This document shows, piece by piece, positions 1 to 7,675 of a stretch of DNA of 64,000 nt. Location: NCBI GenBank assembly GCA_943372515.1, contig CALRYY010000008.1, positions 1 to 64,000 of the forward strand. The letters run 5' to 3'. The notes below the pieces were generated by a model. It was not told the DNA's origin, ran no database searches, and saw only the letters and a list, made by a program, of their open reading frames with translations. Every line of letters begins with the position of its first letter. Position 1 is the first letter of the stretch. The DNA is from RAM1 sp943372515 (lineage in GTDB: Bacteria; Pseudomonadota; Gammaproteobacteria; Burkholderiales; Burkholderiaceae_C). Made by a program: the position numbers and the translations under genes.

Positions 1-51
1 GCGGGGCAGCAGCAGCTTCATCCCGCGCAGCAGGCGCATGGTGCTACGCAT
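1..51 (-). CDS. N-terminal fragment of an unidentified protein
   Basis: An open minus-strand frame starts at ATG 51-49 and runs off the window edge, giving about 17 residues (MRSTMRLLRGMKLLLPR), basic and partly hydrophobic. I cannot assign a function. It lies downstream of the YHS lipoprotein gene on the same strand, separated by a 239-bp gap with a long inverted repeat. A chance open frame is possible. Confidence 0.25.
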   Translation of the reverse strand, partial: MRSTMRLLRGMKLLLPR

Positions 52-94
52 GCTGTACGCCTGCGAAGGTTTTTGAACAGCCCGATCACCCGAA

Positions 95-274
95 GCCCGA
101 CGCGATGGGGCGGCGCTTTTGCCACCGATCAAGAGCCCGGGCGCGAAGCACGGAGGCCTGGCGCACGGGTCATAGCGGAGCGTGAGGTGTGTGTCGCCGG
201 GCTGAGTACTGCAGCGGCTCACCCCGAAGGGGGCCGGGCTCTGGTGGCGAAAGCGCCTCCCCGTCGCGTCGGGC
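95..274. repeat. Long imperfect inverted repeat in an intergenic gap
   Basis: The left arm (about 95-140) and right arm (about 234-274) are reverse complements over roughly 41 bases, with three mismatches and one 5-base insertion in the left arm. The shared core includes CCGGGCTCT, GGTGGC and TCGCGTCGGGC. About 93 bases separate the arms. It lies just past the stop of the YHS lipoprotein gene. Transcribed RNA could form a long stem, acting as a transcript end or processing signal, or it may be a degenerate mobile palindrome. No U-run of the usual terminator type follows it. Confidence 0.6.
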
Positions 275-290
275 GTGCCGCCGGAGAAAA

Positions 291-953
291 CTACTCCGGA
301 TACCCCAACGCAGGCTGCCCAAACCCCTCAGCCGCACGCCATCCGGGCCGCTTGAGGAACAGGTTGGTCATCATGCCGCCGGGGTTGTAAGAGGGCCAGG
401 GTTGGCCGGGGTTCTTCGCTTCGTGTTCGGCCCTGATCTGCGCGCCGGTTTTGTAGTGGGGTACCTTGCTGGTGTAGGCCGCAAGGGACGCGGCGCGCCA
501 GCCCTTGTCCTTGATCTGCGGCCACAGGCGGTCGCCGTGGCCCACGTTCCAGGCCGGGTCCACGGCCCAGGCGGTGTGGCCCAGTGCGTCGCCGAAGATG
601 AACAGGCGGCCGTTGTAGATCTGCCAGGCCGTGGGGTCGCTGCCCAGCTTGATGGCAAAGGCCGCGCCGCTGGCGCAAAAGCCGCCGTACTGCGGCTCGT
701 ACTTTGCCGGGTCGGCCTGGAACAGGCGCTGGTGTTCTGCATTGGCAAAGTAATAGATGCGCTCAGGCAGGCTCACCTGGTTGGCCGGGGTGCCGCGCAC
801 CGGCTTGCCCTGGGTGAAGTAGGCCACCGGGTCATGGCCCAGCAGCATCACGGGCTCGCCCGCCTTGTTGGGCACGGTGGCATAGGGCGTGCCGCAGGCC
901 GACAGCAGCAAGGCGGCGGTCAGGATCAGGATGCGATTCAGCCAGTGGCGCAT
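291..953 (-). CDS. YHS-domain lipoprotein of the (seleno)protein family
   Basis: 220 residues. The N-terminus has a basic start, a hydrophobic stretch and a lipobox ending LLLSAC (Cys20), so an exported lipid-anchored protein is likely. A YHS-like domain follows (about 35-125), with the typical motif YGGFCASG around Cys93. The family annotated 'YHS domain-containing (seleno)protein' can carry selenocysteine at this Cys; here the codon is TGC, so this is the cysteine form. The start is well supported by AAGGAGG seven bases upstream. The gene follows the second permease by 10 bases and is probably the last gene of the transporter operon. Its biochemical role is unknown; metal or redox chemistry at Cys93 is an inference. 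Confidence 0.8.
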   Translation of the reverse strand: MRHWLNRILILTAALLLSACGTPYATVPNKAGEPVMLLGHDPVAYFTQGKPVRGTPANQVSLPERIYYFANAEHQRLFQADPAKYEPQYGGFCASGAAFAIKLGSDPTAWQIYNGRLFIFGDALGHTAWAVDPAWNVGHGDRLWPQIKDKGWRAASLAAYTSKVPHYKTGAQIRAEHEAKNPGQPWPSYNPGGMMTNLFLKRPGWRAAEGFGQPALGYPE

Positions 954-963
954 GGGAACCTCC

Positions 964-1791
964 TTAACGCATCAATGCGCGACGCCAAACATAGCTCAAG
1001 GCGTCCACCAGCACCACCATCAGCAGCATCGCGCCCAGGATGGTGGCTGTCTTGCCCATCTGGAACAGGCCCATGTGAAAGGCCAGCAACTGGCCCAGGC
1101 CGCCCGCGCCCACCACGCCCAGCACGGCGGCGGCGCGGATGTTGTTTTCCCAGCGGTACAGCGTGTAGCTCATGAGCTGGGGCAGCACCTGCGGCAAGGT
1201 GGCATACAGGAACACCCGGCCATTGCCCACACCCTGCGCGCGCAATGCGTCGCCGGGGCCGGCCGGCGCGTTTTCAATGGCTTCGGCAAACAGGCGGCCC
1301 AGCACGCCCGTGGTGTGCAGCGCCAGCGCCAGCGTGCCGGCAAAGGGCCCCAAGCCGGCAGAGATGAGCAGCAGCGCCGCCCACACCAGCTCGGGAATGC
1401 TGCGCAGCGCGTTGAGGACCAGGCGCGTGGCGCCGCGCGTGCGGGCGGCGTCGCCCTGGTGCAGCCGGCTGGCGGGCAGCGCCAGCGCCAGCCCGCCGGC
1501 CGCTGCCAGCAAGGTGCCCAGCGCCGACATGGCCAATGTCTCCCACGCGCCGATGGCCACCTTGGTCACGAAGGCAGGCGACAGGTCGGGCGGGAAAAAT
1601 TCGCCCAGGAATTTGCCCATGCTGCGCGCGGCGTCCAGCGACAAGAACTGCTTCCACTGCAGGTTGAGTGTCCAGAAGCTCGCCACCACCAGCACGATAA
1701 TCGCCAGCGTGAACCAGCAGGCGCGACAGCGCGCGTCAAACAGCGGCGGCGGCAGCTTGTAGGGCGTATTGGCGGCTCGGGGTTGGGTCAT
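964..1791 (-). CDS. PhnE-like ABC transporter permease (copy 1)
   Basis: 275 residues with about six membrane segments. The binding-protein-dependent permease signature is visible near the C-terminus (residues about 190-235: RWENNIRAAAVLGVVGAGGLGQ), where the conserved EAA-type loop contacts the ATPase. It is most like the phosphonate permease PhnE. Two PhnE-like permeases lie in tandem (the other at 1796-2653, 4 bases away), so the channel is probably a heterodimer. The order receptor, ATPase, permease, permease, YHS lipoprotein reads in one direction with gaps of 4-12 bases. The substrate is discussed under the receptor gene. Confidence 0.88.
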   Translation of the reverse strand: MTQPRAANTPYKLPPPLFDARCRACWFTLAIIVLVVASFWTLNLQWKQFLSLDAARSMGKFLGEFFPPDLSPAFVTKVAIGAWETLAMSALGTLLAAAGGLALALPASRLHQGDAARTRGATRLVLNALRSIPELVWAALLLISAGLGPFAGTLALALHTTGVLGRLFAEAIENAPAGPGDALRAQGVGNGRVFLYATLPQVLPQLMSYTLYRWENNIRAAAVLGVVGAGGLGQLLAFHMGLFQMGKTATILGAMLLMVVLVDALSYVWRRALMR

Positions 1792-1795
1792 CGGG

Positions 1796-2653
1796 TTATC
1801 CCAGCGCTTTTCTAAGCCAGGCGCTCACACGGTCAGCCAAAGCGACAAGCGCAATGAACACCAGCAGCATGCTGGCCACTTCACCGCCGTTGAACATCTT
1901 CATGGAGTTGTCCAGCTGCTGGCCCAGGCCGCCCGCGCCCACAAAGCCCAGCACCACCGACGAGCGGATCGCGCATTCCCAGCGGTACACGGTGTAGCTG
2001 GTCAGCTCGGCTGCGTTGGTGGGCAGCAGCCCGAACATGAAGGCCTGCAGCCGGCCCGAGCCGTTGCGCAGCAGGGTTTCGGTGGCGTGGTGTTCGCCGC
2101 TTTCCAGGATCTCGCCATAGACCTTGCCCAGCATGCCGCCATAGGTCAGCGCAATGGCCAGCACACCGGCCGTGGGCCCCAGGCCCACCACCCGCACAAA
2201 CACCAGCGCCCACACCAGCTCGGGGATGCTGCGCAGCAATATCAAGAGCCAGCGCACGGCCTGGCGCAGCCAGAACGGCCCGCGCGCCATGCGCCCCGAC
2301 AGGGCCGACACCGACAGCACGCGCGTGGACAGCAGCGTCAGCGGTATGGCCAGTACCAGCGCCAGCGTGACGCCGGCTGTGGCCATGGCCACGGTGCGCC
2401 AGGTGTCGCGCGCCACCATGGCCAGAAATTCGCCGCTGAACGCCAGCGGCCAGAAGCTGCCGATGAACCGCGCGCTGATCTTGAGGTTGCCCGGCTCCAG
2501 CAGCACCCAGGGCTTGAATTCGGTGGCCACGCCCAGCGGCCACAGCACCACCACCAGCGCGCTGATCAGCAAGAGCCGCGACAGCCAGGCCGGGTCACGA
2601 TCAGGCGCGCGGCGCAGGCGGGCAGCGGCAGGTGGGGCGGAGGCTGCGTTCAT
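1796..2653 (-). CDS. PhnE-like ABC transporter permease (copy 2)
   Basis: 285 residues with about six membrane segments and the permease loop near the C-terminus (RWECAIRSSVVLGFVGAGGL). It is a clear paralogue of the neighbouring permease: both contain RSIPELVWA and GAGGLGQ at similar positions. It starts with ATG eight bases after the ATPase stop and ends four bases before the next permease, as expected of one transcript. Together the two permeases would form the membrane channel of a PhnCDE-type importer. Confidence 0.88.
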   Translation of the reverse strand: MNAASAPPAAARLRRAPDRDPAWLSRLLLISALVVVLWPLGVATEFKPWVLLEPGNLKISARFIGSFWPLAFSGEFLAMVARDTWRTVAMATAGVTLALVLAIPLTLLSTRVLSVSALSGRMARGPFWLRQAVRWLLILLRSIPELVWALVFVRVVGLGPTAGVLAIALTYGGMLGKVYGEILESGEHHATETLLRNGSGRLQAFMFGLLPTNAAELTSYTVYRWECAIRSSVVLGFVGAGGLGQQLDNSMKMFNGGEVASMLLVFIALVALADRVSAWLRKALG

Positions 2654-2661
2654 GCAGGGGT

Positions 2662-3495
2662 TCAGCGGCAGTGCATGACCACGGGCTGCGGTGCGGCGTT
2701 GGCATCCGGCAACGCTTGCGGTGCCTCGCCGCGCAGCTCGTGTTCGTGCTGGTCGTACAGGTGGGCCAGGCGCTCGCGCGTGACCTCACTGGCGGGCAAG
2801 TCAAATGCCAACGCGCCGTCGCGCAGGCCGATGATGCGCGGGAAGCTCGCCAGCGCCACGTCCACCTGGTGCAGCGTGGCCACCAACGTGGCACCGCGCT
2901 CGCGTGCACCGTCCACCAGCGTCGTTACCGCCTGGCGCGCGCGCGATGGGTCCAGCGCCGACAGCGGCTCGTCCACCAGCCACAGGCTGGCGGGCGCCAG
3001 CAGCGCTCGGGCCAGGCCTACGCGCTGGCGTTCGCCGCCCGACAGTCGGTCCACCCGCTCGAACAGCTTGTCTGACAGGTCAAAGCGCTCAAGCGCCTCG
3101 TAGGCCGCCGGGATGTCGCTGGGATAGAACAGCGAGCGCACGCTGGCTGCCAGCCCCATGGCCGGCAGCCGCCCAGCCAGCACCGACGTGACCACACGCT
3201 GGCGCGGTGGCAGCGGCGGCACCTGCGGCGCCAGGAACAGCCGCCCGCGCAGGCGTTGCAGGTCGCCGCGCGGCAGTTGCCAGGGGTCCTGGGCGTCCAG
3301 CTGCAGCCGGCCTGCCGCCGGCTTGAGGGCGCACGCGAGCACCTGCAGCAAGGTCGTCTTGCCGGCGCCCGACGGGCCGATCACGGCCACCTGTTCGCCG
3401 GCGGCAATGGCCAGGTCCAGCGGCTGCAGCGCCGGTGCGGCGCCCGCGCGCGCGGCCGGGTGGCGGGCCGCAACGCCTTGGAGTTCGATGCGCAA
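2662..3495 (-). CDS. PhnC-like ABC transporter ATP-binding protein
   Basis: 277 residues. The Walker A motif GPSGAGKTT is near residue 41, the ABC signature LSGGERQR near 152, and Walker B LWLVDEPLSALD near 172; the switch His follows in TLHQVD. It energises import through the two PhnE-like permeases. The chosen start is TTG at 3495, 12 bases after the receptor stop; I see no in-frame ATG nearby that keeps the N-terminal strand MRIELQGV. The order matches phosphonate-type importers, but the genomic context points to a selenium compound as substrate. Confidence 0.88.
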   Translation of the reverse strand: MRIELQGVAARHPAARAGAAPALQPLDLAIAAGEQVAVIGPSGAGKTTLLQVLACALKPAAGRLQLDAQDPWQLPRGDLQRLRGRLFLAPQVPPLPPRQRVVTSVLAGRLPAMGLAASVRSLFYPSDIPAAYEALERFDLSDKLFERVDRLSGGERQRVGLARALLAPASLWLVDEPLSALDPSRARQAVTTLVDGARERGATLVATLHQVDVALASFPRIIGLRDGALAFDLPASEVTRERLAHLYDQHEHELRGEAPQALPDANAAPQPVVMHCR

Positions 3496-3507
3496 CGCGC
3501 GTACGCC

Positions 3508-4374
3508 TTACAGCAGGCCGGCGCTGCGCGCGGCGGCCTCCAGGCCCTTGTAGTTGTCGGGCGTGGTGGCGATGTAGCGCGTGGCGCGGTTGAGCTTGAG
3601 GATTTCGCCCTGCGCGGCGTCCGCCGGGTTCAGCGCCAGCAGCGCGGCCTTGACCTTGGCCTGCATGTCGGCGGGCATGTCGGCATGCACCGACCAGTTG
3701 TAGTTGAAGTAACCCGGCGTGGTGTAGAACACATCCACGGCCTTGGTGTCTACCTTGTTTTCACCCACGAATTTCTTCCACACGGTGATGTCCAGTGCGG
3801 CGGCGTCCACCTTGCCGCTGACCACCGAGGCGATGGTGGCGTCGTGCGCGCCACTGTAGGCAATGCGCTTGAAGTCTTTTTCAGGATTGATGCTGGCTTG
3901 CAGCAGGAAGCTGCGCGGCATCAGGTGGCCCGAGGTGCTGCTTTGCGAGCCGAATGAAATCTGCTTGCCCTTCATGTCGTTCAGGGTCTTGATGCCCGAG
4001 TCAGTCTTGGCAATGAAGACCGACTGGAACTTGGTGTCTTCCTCGCGCTGGGCCAGCGGCACGACCTTGCCGCCCGAGCGCAAGTTGGCCTGCACAAACG
4101 TGAAGCCGCCAAACCAGACCAGGTCCACCTTCTTGTTGACCAGGGCCTCGACCGCGGCGGGGTAGTCGCTGACCGGGGTGAACTCCACCTTCACGCCCAG
4201 CTGCTTTTCCAGGTAGCTTGCCAGCGGTGTGAACTTGCGCACCTGCTCGGTAGCGGCTTCTTCGGGGATGGTGGTGACGCGAAAGATTTGCTGCGCGTGC
4301 GACAGGCCGCCAAAGCAGATGACGGCGCAGGTCATCATGACCTTGAACGTGCGGGACGGAGAAAAACTGATCAT
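3508..4374 (-). CDS. PhnD-like periplasmic binding protein, putative selenium-oxyanion receptor
   Basis: 288 residues with a cleavable signal peptide (about 1-28, ending SHA-QQ). The mature part is a type 2 periplasmic binding fold of the PhnD family, with FTPVSDYPAAVEALVNKKVD and VDLVWFGGFTFVQA typical of that group. The beginning (TTIPEEAATEQVRKF) looks like the clade annotated as 'putative selenate ABC transporter binding protein', defined partly by proximity to selD; a selD-type gene lies 3.3 kb away here. That is recalled family knowledge, not a search result. It heads the transporter operon and is divergent from egtD across 177 bases, where a shared control region would fit. Phosphonate or phosphite remains an alternative substrate. 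Confidence 0.85.
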   Translation of the reverse strand: MISFSPSRTFKVMMTCAVICFGGLSHAQQIFRVTTIPEEAATEQVRKFTPLASYLEKQLGVKVEFTPVSDYPAAVEALVNKKVDLVWFGGFTFVQANLRSGGKVVPLAQREEDTKFQSVFIAKTDSGIKTLNDMKGKQISFGSQSSTSGHLMPRSFLLQASINPEKDFKRIAYSGAHDATIASVVSGKVDAAALDITVWKKFVGENKVDTKAVDVFYTTPGYFNYNWSVHADMPADMQAKVKAALLALNPADAAQGEILKLNRATRYIATTPDNYKGLEAAARSAGLL

Positions 4375-4551
4375 GTCGGGCTCCTGGAACAGGGTTGAAG
4401 GTAGACCCGGATTAAAGCGCGAAAACAATCCCCCTGTCCTGCTGCAAACCCCCTGAATCTGGCTGTAAGGTTTGGGCGTACTGACACGGCTGGGCCAACA
4501 CGCGGGGCAATGCCCGGCTACGATCAGCCCCAAACCTGGTACCGCCCCCCC

Positions 4552-5520
4552 ATGAAATCCCCTCTTTTTGTCCAGCTCCACCACGATGACCAGGCCGCGG
4601 TGCGTGCCGAGCTGCTGCAGGGTCTGCGCGCGCCGCAGGCCCACACATCGCCCAAGTACCTGTACGACGCGCTGGGCTCGCGCCTGTTTGAGGCCATCAC
4701 CGAGCTGCCCGAGTACTACCCCACGCGCACCGAGGCAGCCATTTTTGAAGCCCACGGCGCCGCCATGGCGGCCTGCGTGCCGGGCGGCGCCACGCTGATC
4801 GACCTGGGCGCGGGCAACTGCCACAAGGCCGCGCGGCTGTTTGGCCGTTTCACGCCCAGCCGCTATGTGGCGGTGGACATTTCGGTGGAGTTTTTGCGCA
4901 ACGCCCTGGAAAGCCTGCAGCGCCAGTACCCGCAGCTGGACATGGTGGGCCTGGGGCTTGATTTTTCGGCCGGGCTCACGCTGCCGCCCGAGGCAGGCGC
5001 CGGCGGTGAGGGGCCCCGCGTGCTGTTCTATCCCGGCTCCAGCATTGGCAACTTCACGCCCGCCGAGGCGTTGGCGTTCCTGCGCAGCGTGTGCGCCGCC
5101 TGCGGGCCGGTGGCCGGCAGCGGCCTGCTGATCGGCGTGGACCTGGTCAAGGGCACGGCCGAGCTGGAGGCCGCCTATGACGACGCCTTGGGCGTGACGG
5201 CCGCCTTCAACCGCAACCTGCTGCCCCACATCAACCGGCTGGCGGGCACCGACTTTGCCCTGGCCGACTGGCGCCACGTGGCGCTGTATGACGAGGCCTT
5301 GGCCCGCATCGAGATGCACCTGCAGGCCGTGCGCCCCGCCACCGTGCGCTGGCCCGGTGGCGAGCGCACCTTCGCCGCAGGCGAGCGCATCCACACCGAA
5401 AATTCGTACAAGTGGACGGTGCCGCGCTTTGCGCAGCTGCTGCAGGACGCAGGCTTTGCTTCGCACCAGTACTGGACGGACGACGATGCGCGCTTTGCAG
5501 TGTTCTGGGCCGCGTGCTGA
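4552..5520 (+). CDS. egtD: L-histidine N-alpha-methyltransferase EgtD
   Basis: 322 residues. EgtD methylates histidine three times with S-adenosylmethionine to give hercynine, the betaine precursor of ergothioneine and selenoneine. The SAM-binding motif LIDLGAGNCHKA lies near residue 80. Other family hallmarks are SPKYLYDALGSRLFEAI near 29, FYPGSSIGNF, GVDLVKG and the C-terminal HTENSYKW. An upstream in-frame ATG at 4510 would add 14 residues; I prefer 4552 because the family starts close to this point, but neither start has a clear ribosome site. The gene converges with senA (17-base gap), so hercynine supply and selenium insertion are neighbours. Confidence 0.92.
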   Translation: MKSPLFVQLHHDDQAAVRAELLQGLRAPQAHTSPKYLYDALGSRLFEAITELPEYYPTRTEAAIFEAHGAAMAACVPGGATLIDLGAGNCHKAARLFGRFTPSRYVAVDISVEFLRNALESLQRQYPQLDMVGLGLDFSAGLTLPPEAGAGGEGPRVLFYPGSSIGNFTPAEALAFLRSVCAACGPVAGSGLLIGVDLVKGTAELEAAYDDALGVTAAFNRNLLPHINRLAGTDFALADWRHVALYDEALARIEMHLQAVRPATVRWPGGERTFAAGERIHTENSYKWTVPRFAQLLQDAGFASHQYWTDDDARFAVFWAAC

Positions 5521-5537
5521 GGCGCCGCCTCATGCGA

Positions 5538-6674
5538 TCAGACGACGGAGCGAAAGCCTGCAAAGATATCTTGTCGCTCGGGCGTGAAGTAATTGCGGTA
5601 GGCCACATGCAGCATCTGTGCGTCAGTCGCAGCGCAGCCGCCGCGCAGCACATACCGGCTGCCGCCAAACCAGGGCTGCGAATAGTCGCGGTAGGGGTGG
5701 GCCACAAAACCGGGGTAGGGCTCGAATGCGCTGGCCGTCCATTCCCACACCTCGCCCCAGCCCATGGCGTCCCCATGCTCCCGCGCGGCGCATTCCCACT
5801 GCGCCTCGGTGGGCAGGCGCCGGCCCGCCCACTGGCACCAGGCCTGCGCGTCGTGCCAGCTCAGGTGCACGGCACTGGCCTGTGCGTCCAGCGGCAACCA
5901 GCGGCCAAAGTGCCGCTGCTGCCACTGCCCGCCCTGCCGGCGCACATGCGGGGGTACAGGGTGGCCGGTGGCCTCAATGAACGGCAGGTAGCGCGCCCAG
6001 GTCACGGGCGCGGCGTCGATCTGAAAATCGCCCACATCCACCGGGTGGGCAGCCCGTTCGTTGTCAAACGCAAAGCCTTCGCCGGTGTGGCCCAGCTGCA
6101 CGGTCTGGGCGCTCACGTGCAGCTCGCCGGTACAGCGCGCGCGCGGCGCATGGCCGCGCGCCAGCGCCGTAGGGATGGGCACGTCCAGCGCCTGCGCCAT
6201 GTACACCGACGCCTCGTTGTGCATCTGCTCATGGAACAGCACCAGGCGCCAGAAGTACAGGGCGGCATCACTCTTGCCCGCTTCGTGCAGCAGCGCGAGC
6301 GTGTCAGCCTGCACCTGCGCCAGGTAATGCAGCAGCGCGTCCAGGTCCGGCAGGGGCAGGTCCCAGCGTGTGAGGTGCGGCACCTCGCTGGAATTGAACA
6401 GCGCGTCGGCGCCTTGCAGGTGCGACGCCGCGCGCGCATGCACGGGGTTGCAGGCCACACCCAGCGCGCGTTCGCAGTTGCGCCCTATCCACCATTCCTG
6501 GAACCAGCCCACATGGCCCAGTTCCCACAGCGGCGGGTTCAGTTCGCCCGCATACGGCACCCGCAGGCCGGGCAGCGCCTGCTGCCAGGCCGCCAGCAGG
6601 CCCAGCGTGCGTTCGCGCGTGGCACGCAGCGCTTGCGCCAGCGCGGCGGCGTCAGCCGTGCGGGAATCATTCAC
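5538..6674 (-). CDS. senA: Selenoneine synthase SenA (EgtB homologue)
   Basis: 378 residues. The N-terminal DinB-like part has the iron ligands of the EgtB fold: His54 (ELGHVGW) and the HX3HXE set His148/His152/Glu154 (HEQMHNE). The C-terminal half is a formylglycine-generating-enzyme/sulfatase-modifying fold (TEAQWECAAREHG, YVLRGGCAA, FAGFRSVV). SenA joins hercynine to a selenosugar oxidatively; EgtB does the analogous reaction with a thiol. I call SenA rather than EgtB because senB and a SelD-type gene lie alongside. The start is GTG at 6674, with GAAAGGG seven bases upstream. Only 14 bases separate it from the divergent senB start, so the two 5' regions overlap. Confidence 0.85.
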   Translation of the reverse strand: MNDSRTADAAALAQALRATRERTLGLLAAWQQALPGLRVPYAGELNPPLWELGHVGWFQEWWIGRNCERALGVACNPVHARAASHLQGADALFNSSEVPHLTRWDLPLPDLDALLHYLAQVQADTLALLHEAGKSDAALYFWRLVLFHEQMHNEASVYMAQALDVPIPTALARGHAPRARCTGELHVSAQTVQLGHTGEGFAFDNERAAHPVDVGDFQIDAAPVTWARYLPFIEATGHPVPPHVRRQGGQWQQRHFGRWLPLDAQASAVHLSWHDAQAWCQWAGRRLPTEAQWECAAREHGDAMGWGEVWEWTASAFEPYPGFVAHPYRDYSQPWFGGSRYVLRGGCAATDAQMLHVAYRNYFTPERQDIFAGFRSVV

Positions 6675-6688
6675 GCTATAACCCTTTC

Positions 6689-7675
6689 ATGAACCGAGCG
6701 AACGTCGTGATCGTGAGCCCCGCACTGGCCGATGCCAACAACGGCAACTGGCAGACCGCGCGGCGCTGGCAGCGCATGCTCAGCGCCTGCCATTCTGCCC
6801 GCATCGTGCGCGACTGGCCCGACGCCGCAGCAGATGCGGACGACGTGATGCTGGCCCTGCACGCACGCAAATCGGCCCCGGCCGTGCAGGCCTGGGTCAA
6901 GCGCCACGGCAGCCGGGGCCTGGCCGTGGTGATGACCGGCACCGACCTGTACCGCGACCTTCAAGCCGACCCCGTCGCGCGCGCGTGCGCCCGTGCCGCG
7001 CAGCGCCTGGTGGTGCTGCAGGACCAGGCCCCGCTGGCACTGCCCGTTGCGCTGCGGGGCAAGGCGCGCGTCATCTACCAGTCCACCTCGCAACGCGCCA
7101 CGTTGCCCAAGACACAACGTCACCTGCGTGCCGTGATGGTGGGCCACCTGCGCGACGAAAAAGACCCGCTCACGCTGATGGCCGCCGCAAAGCTGCTGCG
7201 CGACCAGCCCGGCATCCGCATCGACCACATCGGCGCGCCGCTGGACGCGGCGCTGGGCCGGGCTGCGCGGGCCACCATGCGCCAGTGTCCCGGCTACCGC
7301 TGGCTGGGCGCCCTGCCCCATGAAGCCACGCGCCGGCACATCCAGCGCGCGCACCTGCTTGTGCACGCCAGCCGCATGGAAGGCGGCGCCCATGTGGTGA
7401 TGGAGGCCGTGCGCTGCGGCACGCCGGTGCTGGCCTCGCGCATTGACGGCAACACCGGCATGCTGGGCGCGGGCTACTCAGGCTACTTTGAGCCGGGCGA
7501 CGCGACTGGCCTGGCCGCGCTGCTGCAGCGCTGCCATGACGGCCTGGCCCAGCCCGGCCCGCGCAGCCTGATGGCGCGGCTGGCCGCGCATTGCGCGCGG
7601 CGCGCGCCGCTGTTTGACCCCGACACCGAGCAGGCTGCGCTGTGCCGCCTGGTCAACCAACTCTGGAAGCCCTGA
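6689..7675 (+). CDS. senB: Selenosugar synthase SenB (glycosyltransferase-like, TIGR04348 type)
   Basis: 328 residues with a GT-B glycosyltransferase fold. The N-terminus (IVSPALADANNGNWQTARRW) is characteristic of the family formerly known only as TIGR04348, now assigned to selenosugar formation. The C-terminal sugar-nucleotide region holds ASRMEGGAHVVMEAVRCGTP near residue 230. SenB couples selenophosphate to a UDP-sugar, forming a carbon-selenium bond. Its stop overlaps the start of senC (TGATG), so the two are translationally coupled and the selenophosphate maker is made with its user. No ribosome site is evident before ATG 6689. Confidence 0.88.
   Translation: MNRANVVIVSPALADANNGNWQTARRWQRMLSACHSARIVRDWPDAAADADDVMLALHARKSAPAVQAWVKRHGSRGLAVVMTGTDLYRDLQADPVARACARAAQRLVVLQDQAPLALPVALRGKARVIYQSTSQRATLPKTQRHLRAVMVGHLRDEKDPLTLMAAAKLLRDQPGIRIDHIGAPLDAALGRAARATMRQCPGYRWLGALPHEATRRHIQRAHLLVHASRMEGGAHVVMEAVRCGTPVLASRIDGNTGMLGAGYSGYFEPGDATGLAALLQRCHDGLAQPGPRSLMARLAAHCARRAPLFDPDTEQAALCRLVNQLWKP

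Noticed and set aside
664..690. A selenocysteine codon in the YHS protein
   Set aside because: The relevant codon is TGC, and no in-frame TGA was found at that site.
1769..3103. A 444-codon plus-strand open frame across the permease and ATPase genes
   Set aside because: It is low-complexity (Gln, His, Arg, Ala) and antisense to clear ABC transporter genes.
964..4374. A phosphonate-use operon (phn)
   Set aside because: No C-P lyase or phosphonatase genes are nearby, whereas selenium genes are. The transporter fold alone does not decide it, so phosphonate is kept only as an alternative.
5538..6674. Ergothioneine synthase EgtB instead of SenA
   Set aside because: Motifs fit both, but senB and a SelD-type gene lie directly alongside, which favours selenoneine synthesis. 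An activity test would be decisive.
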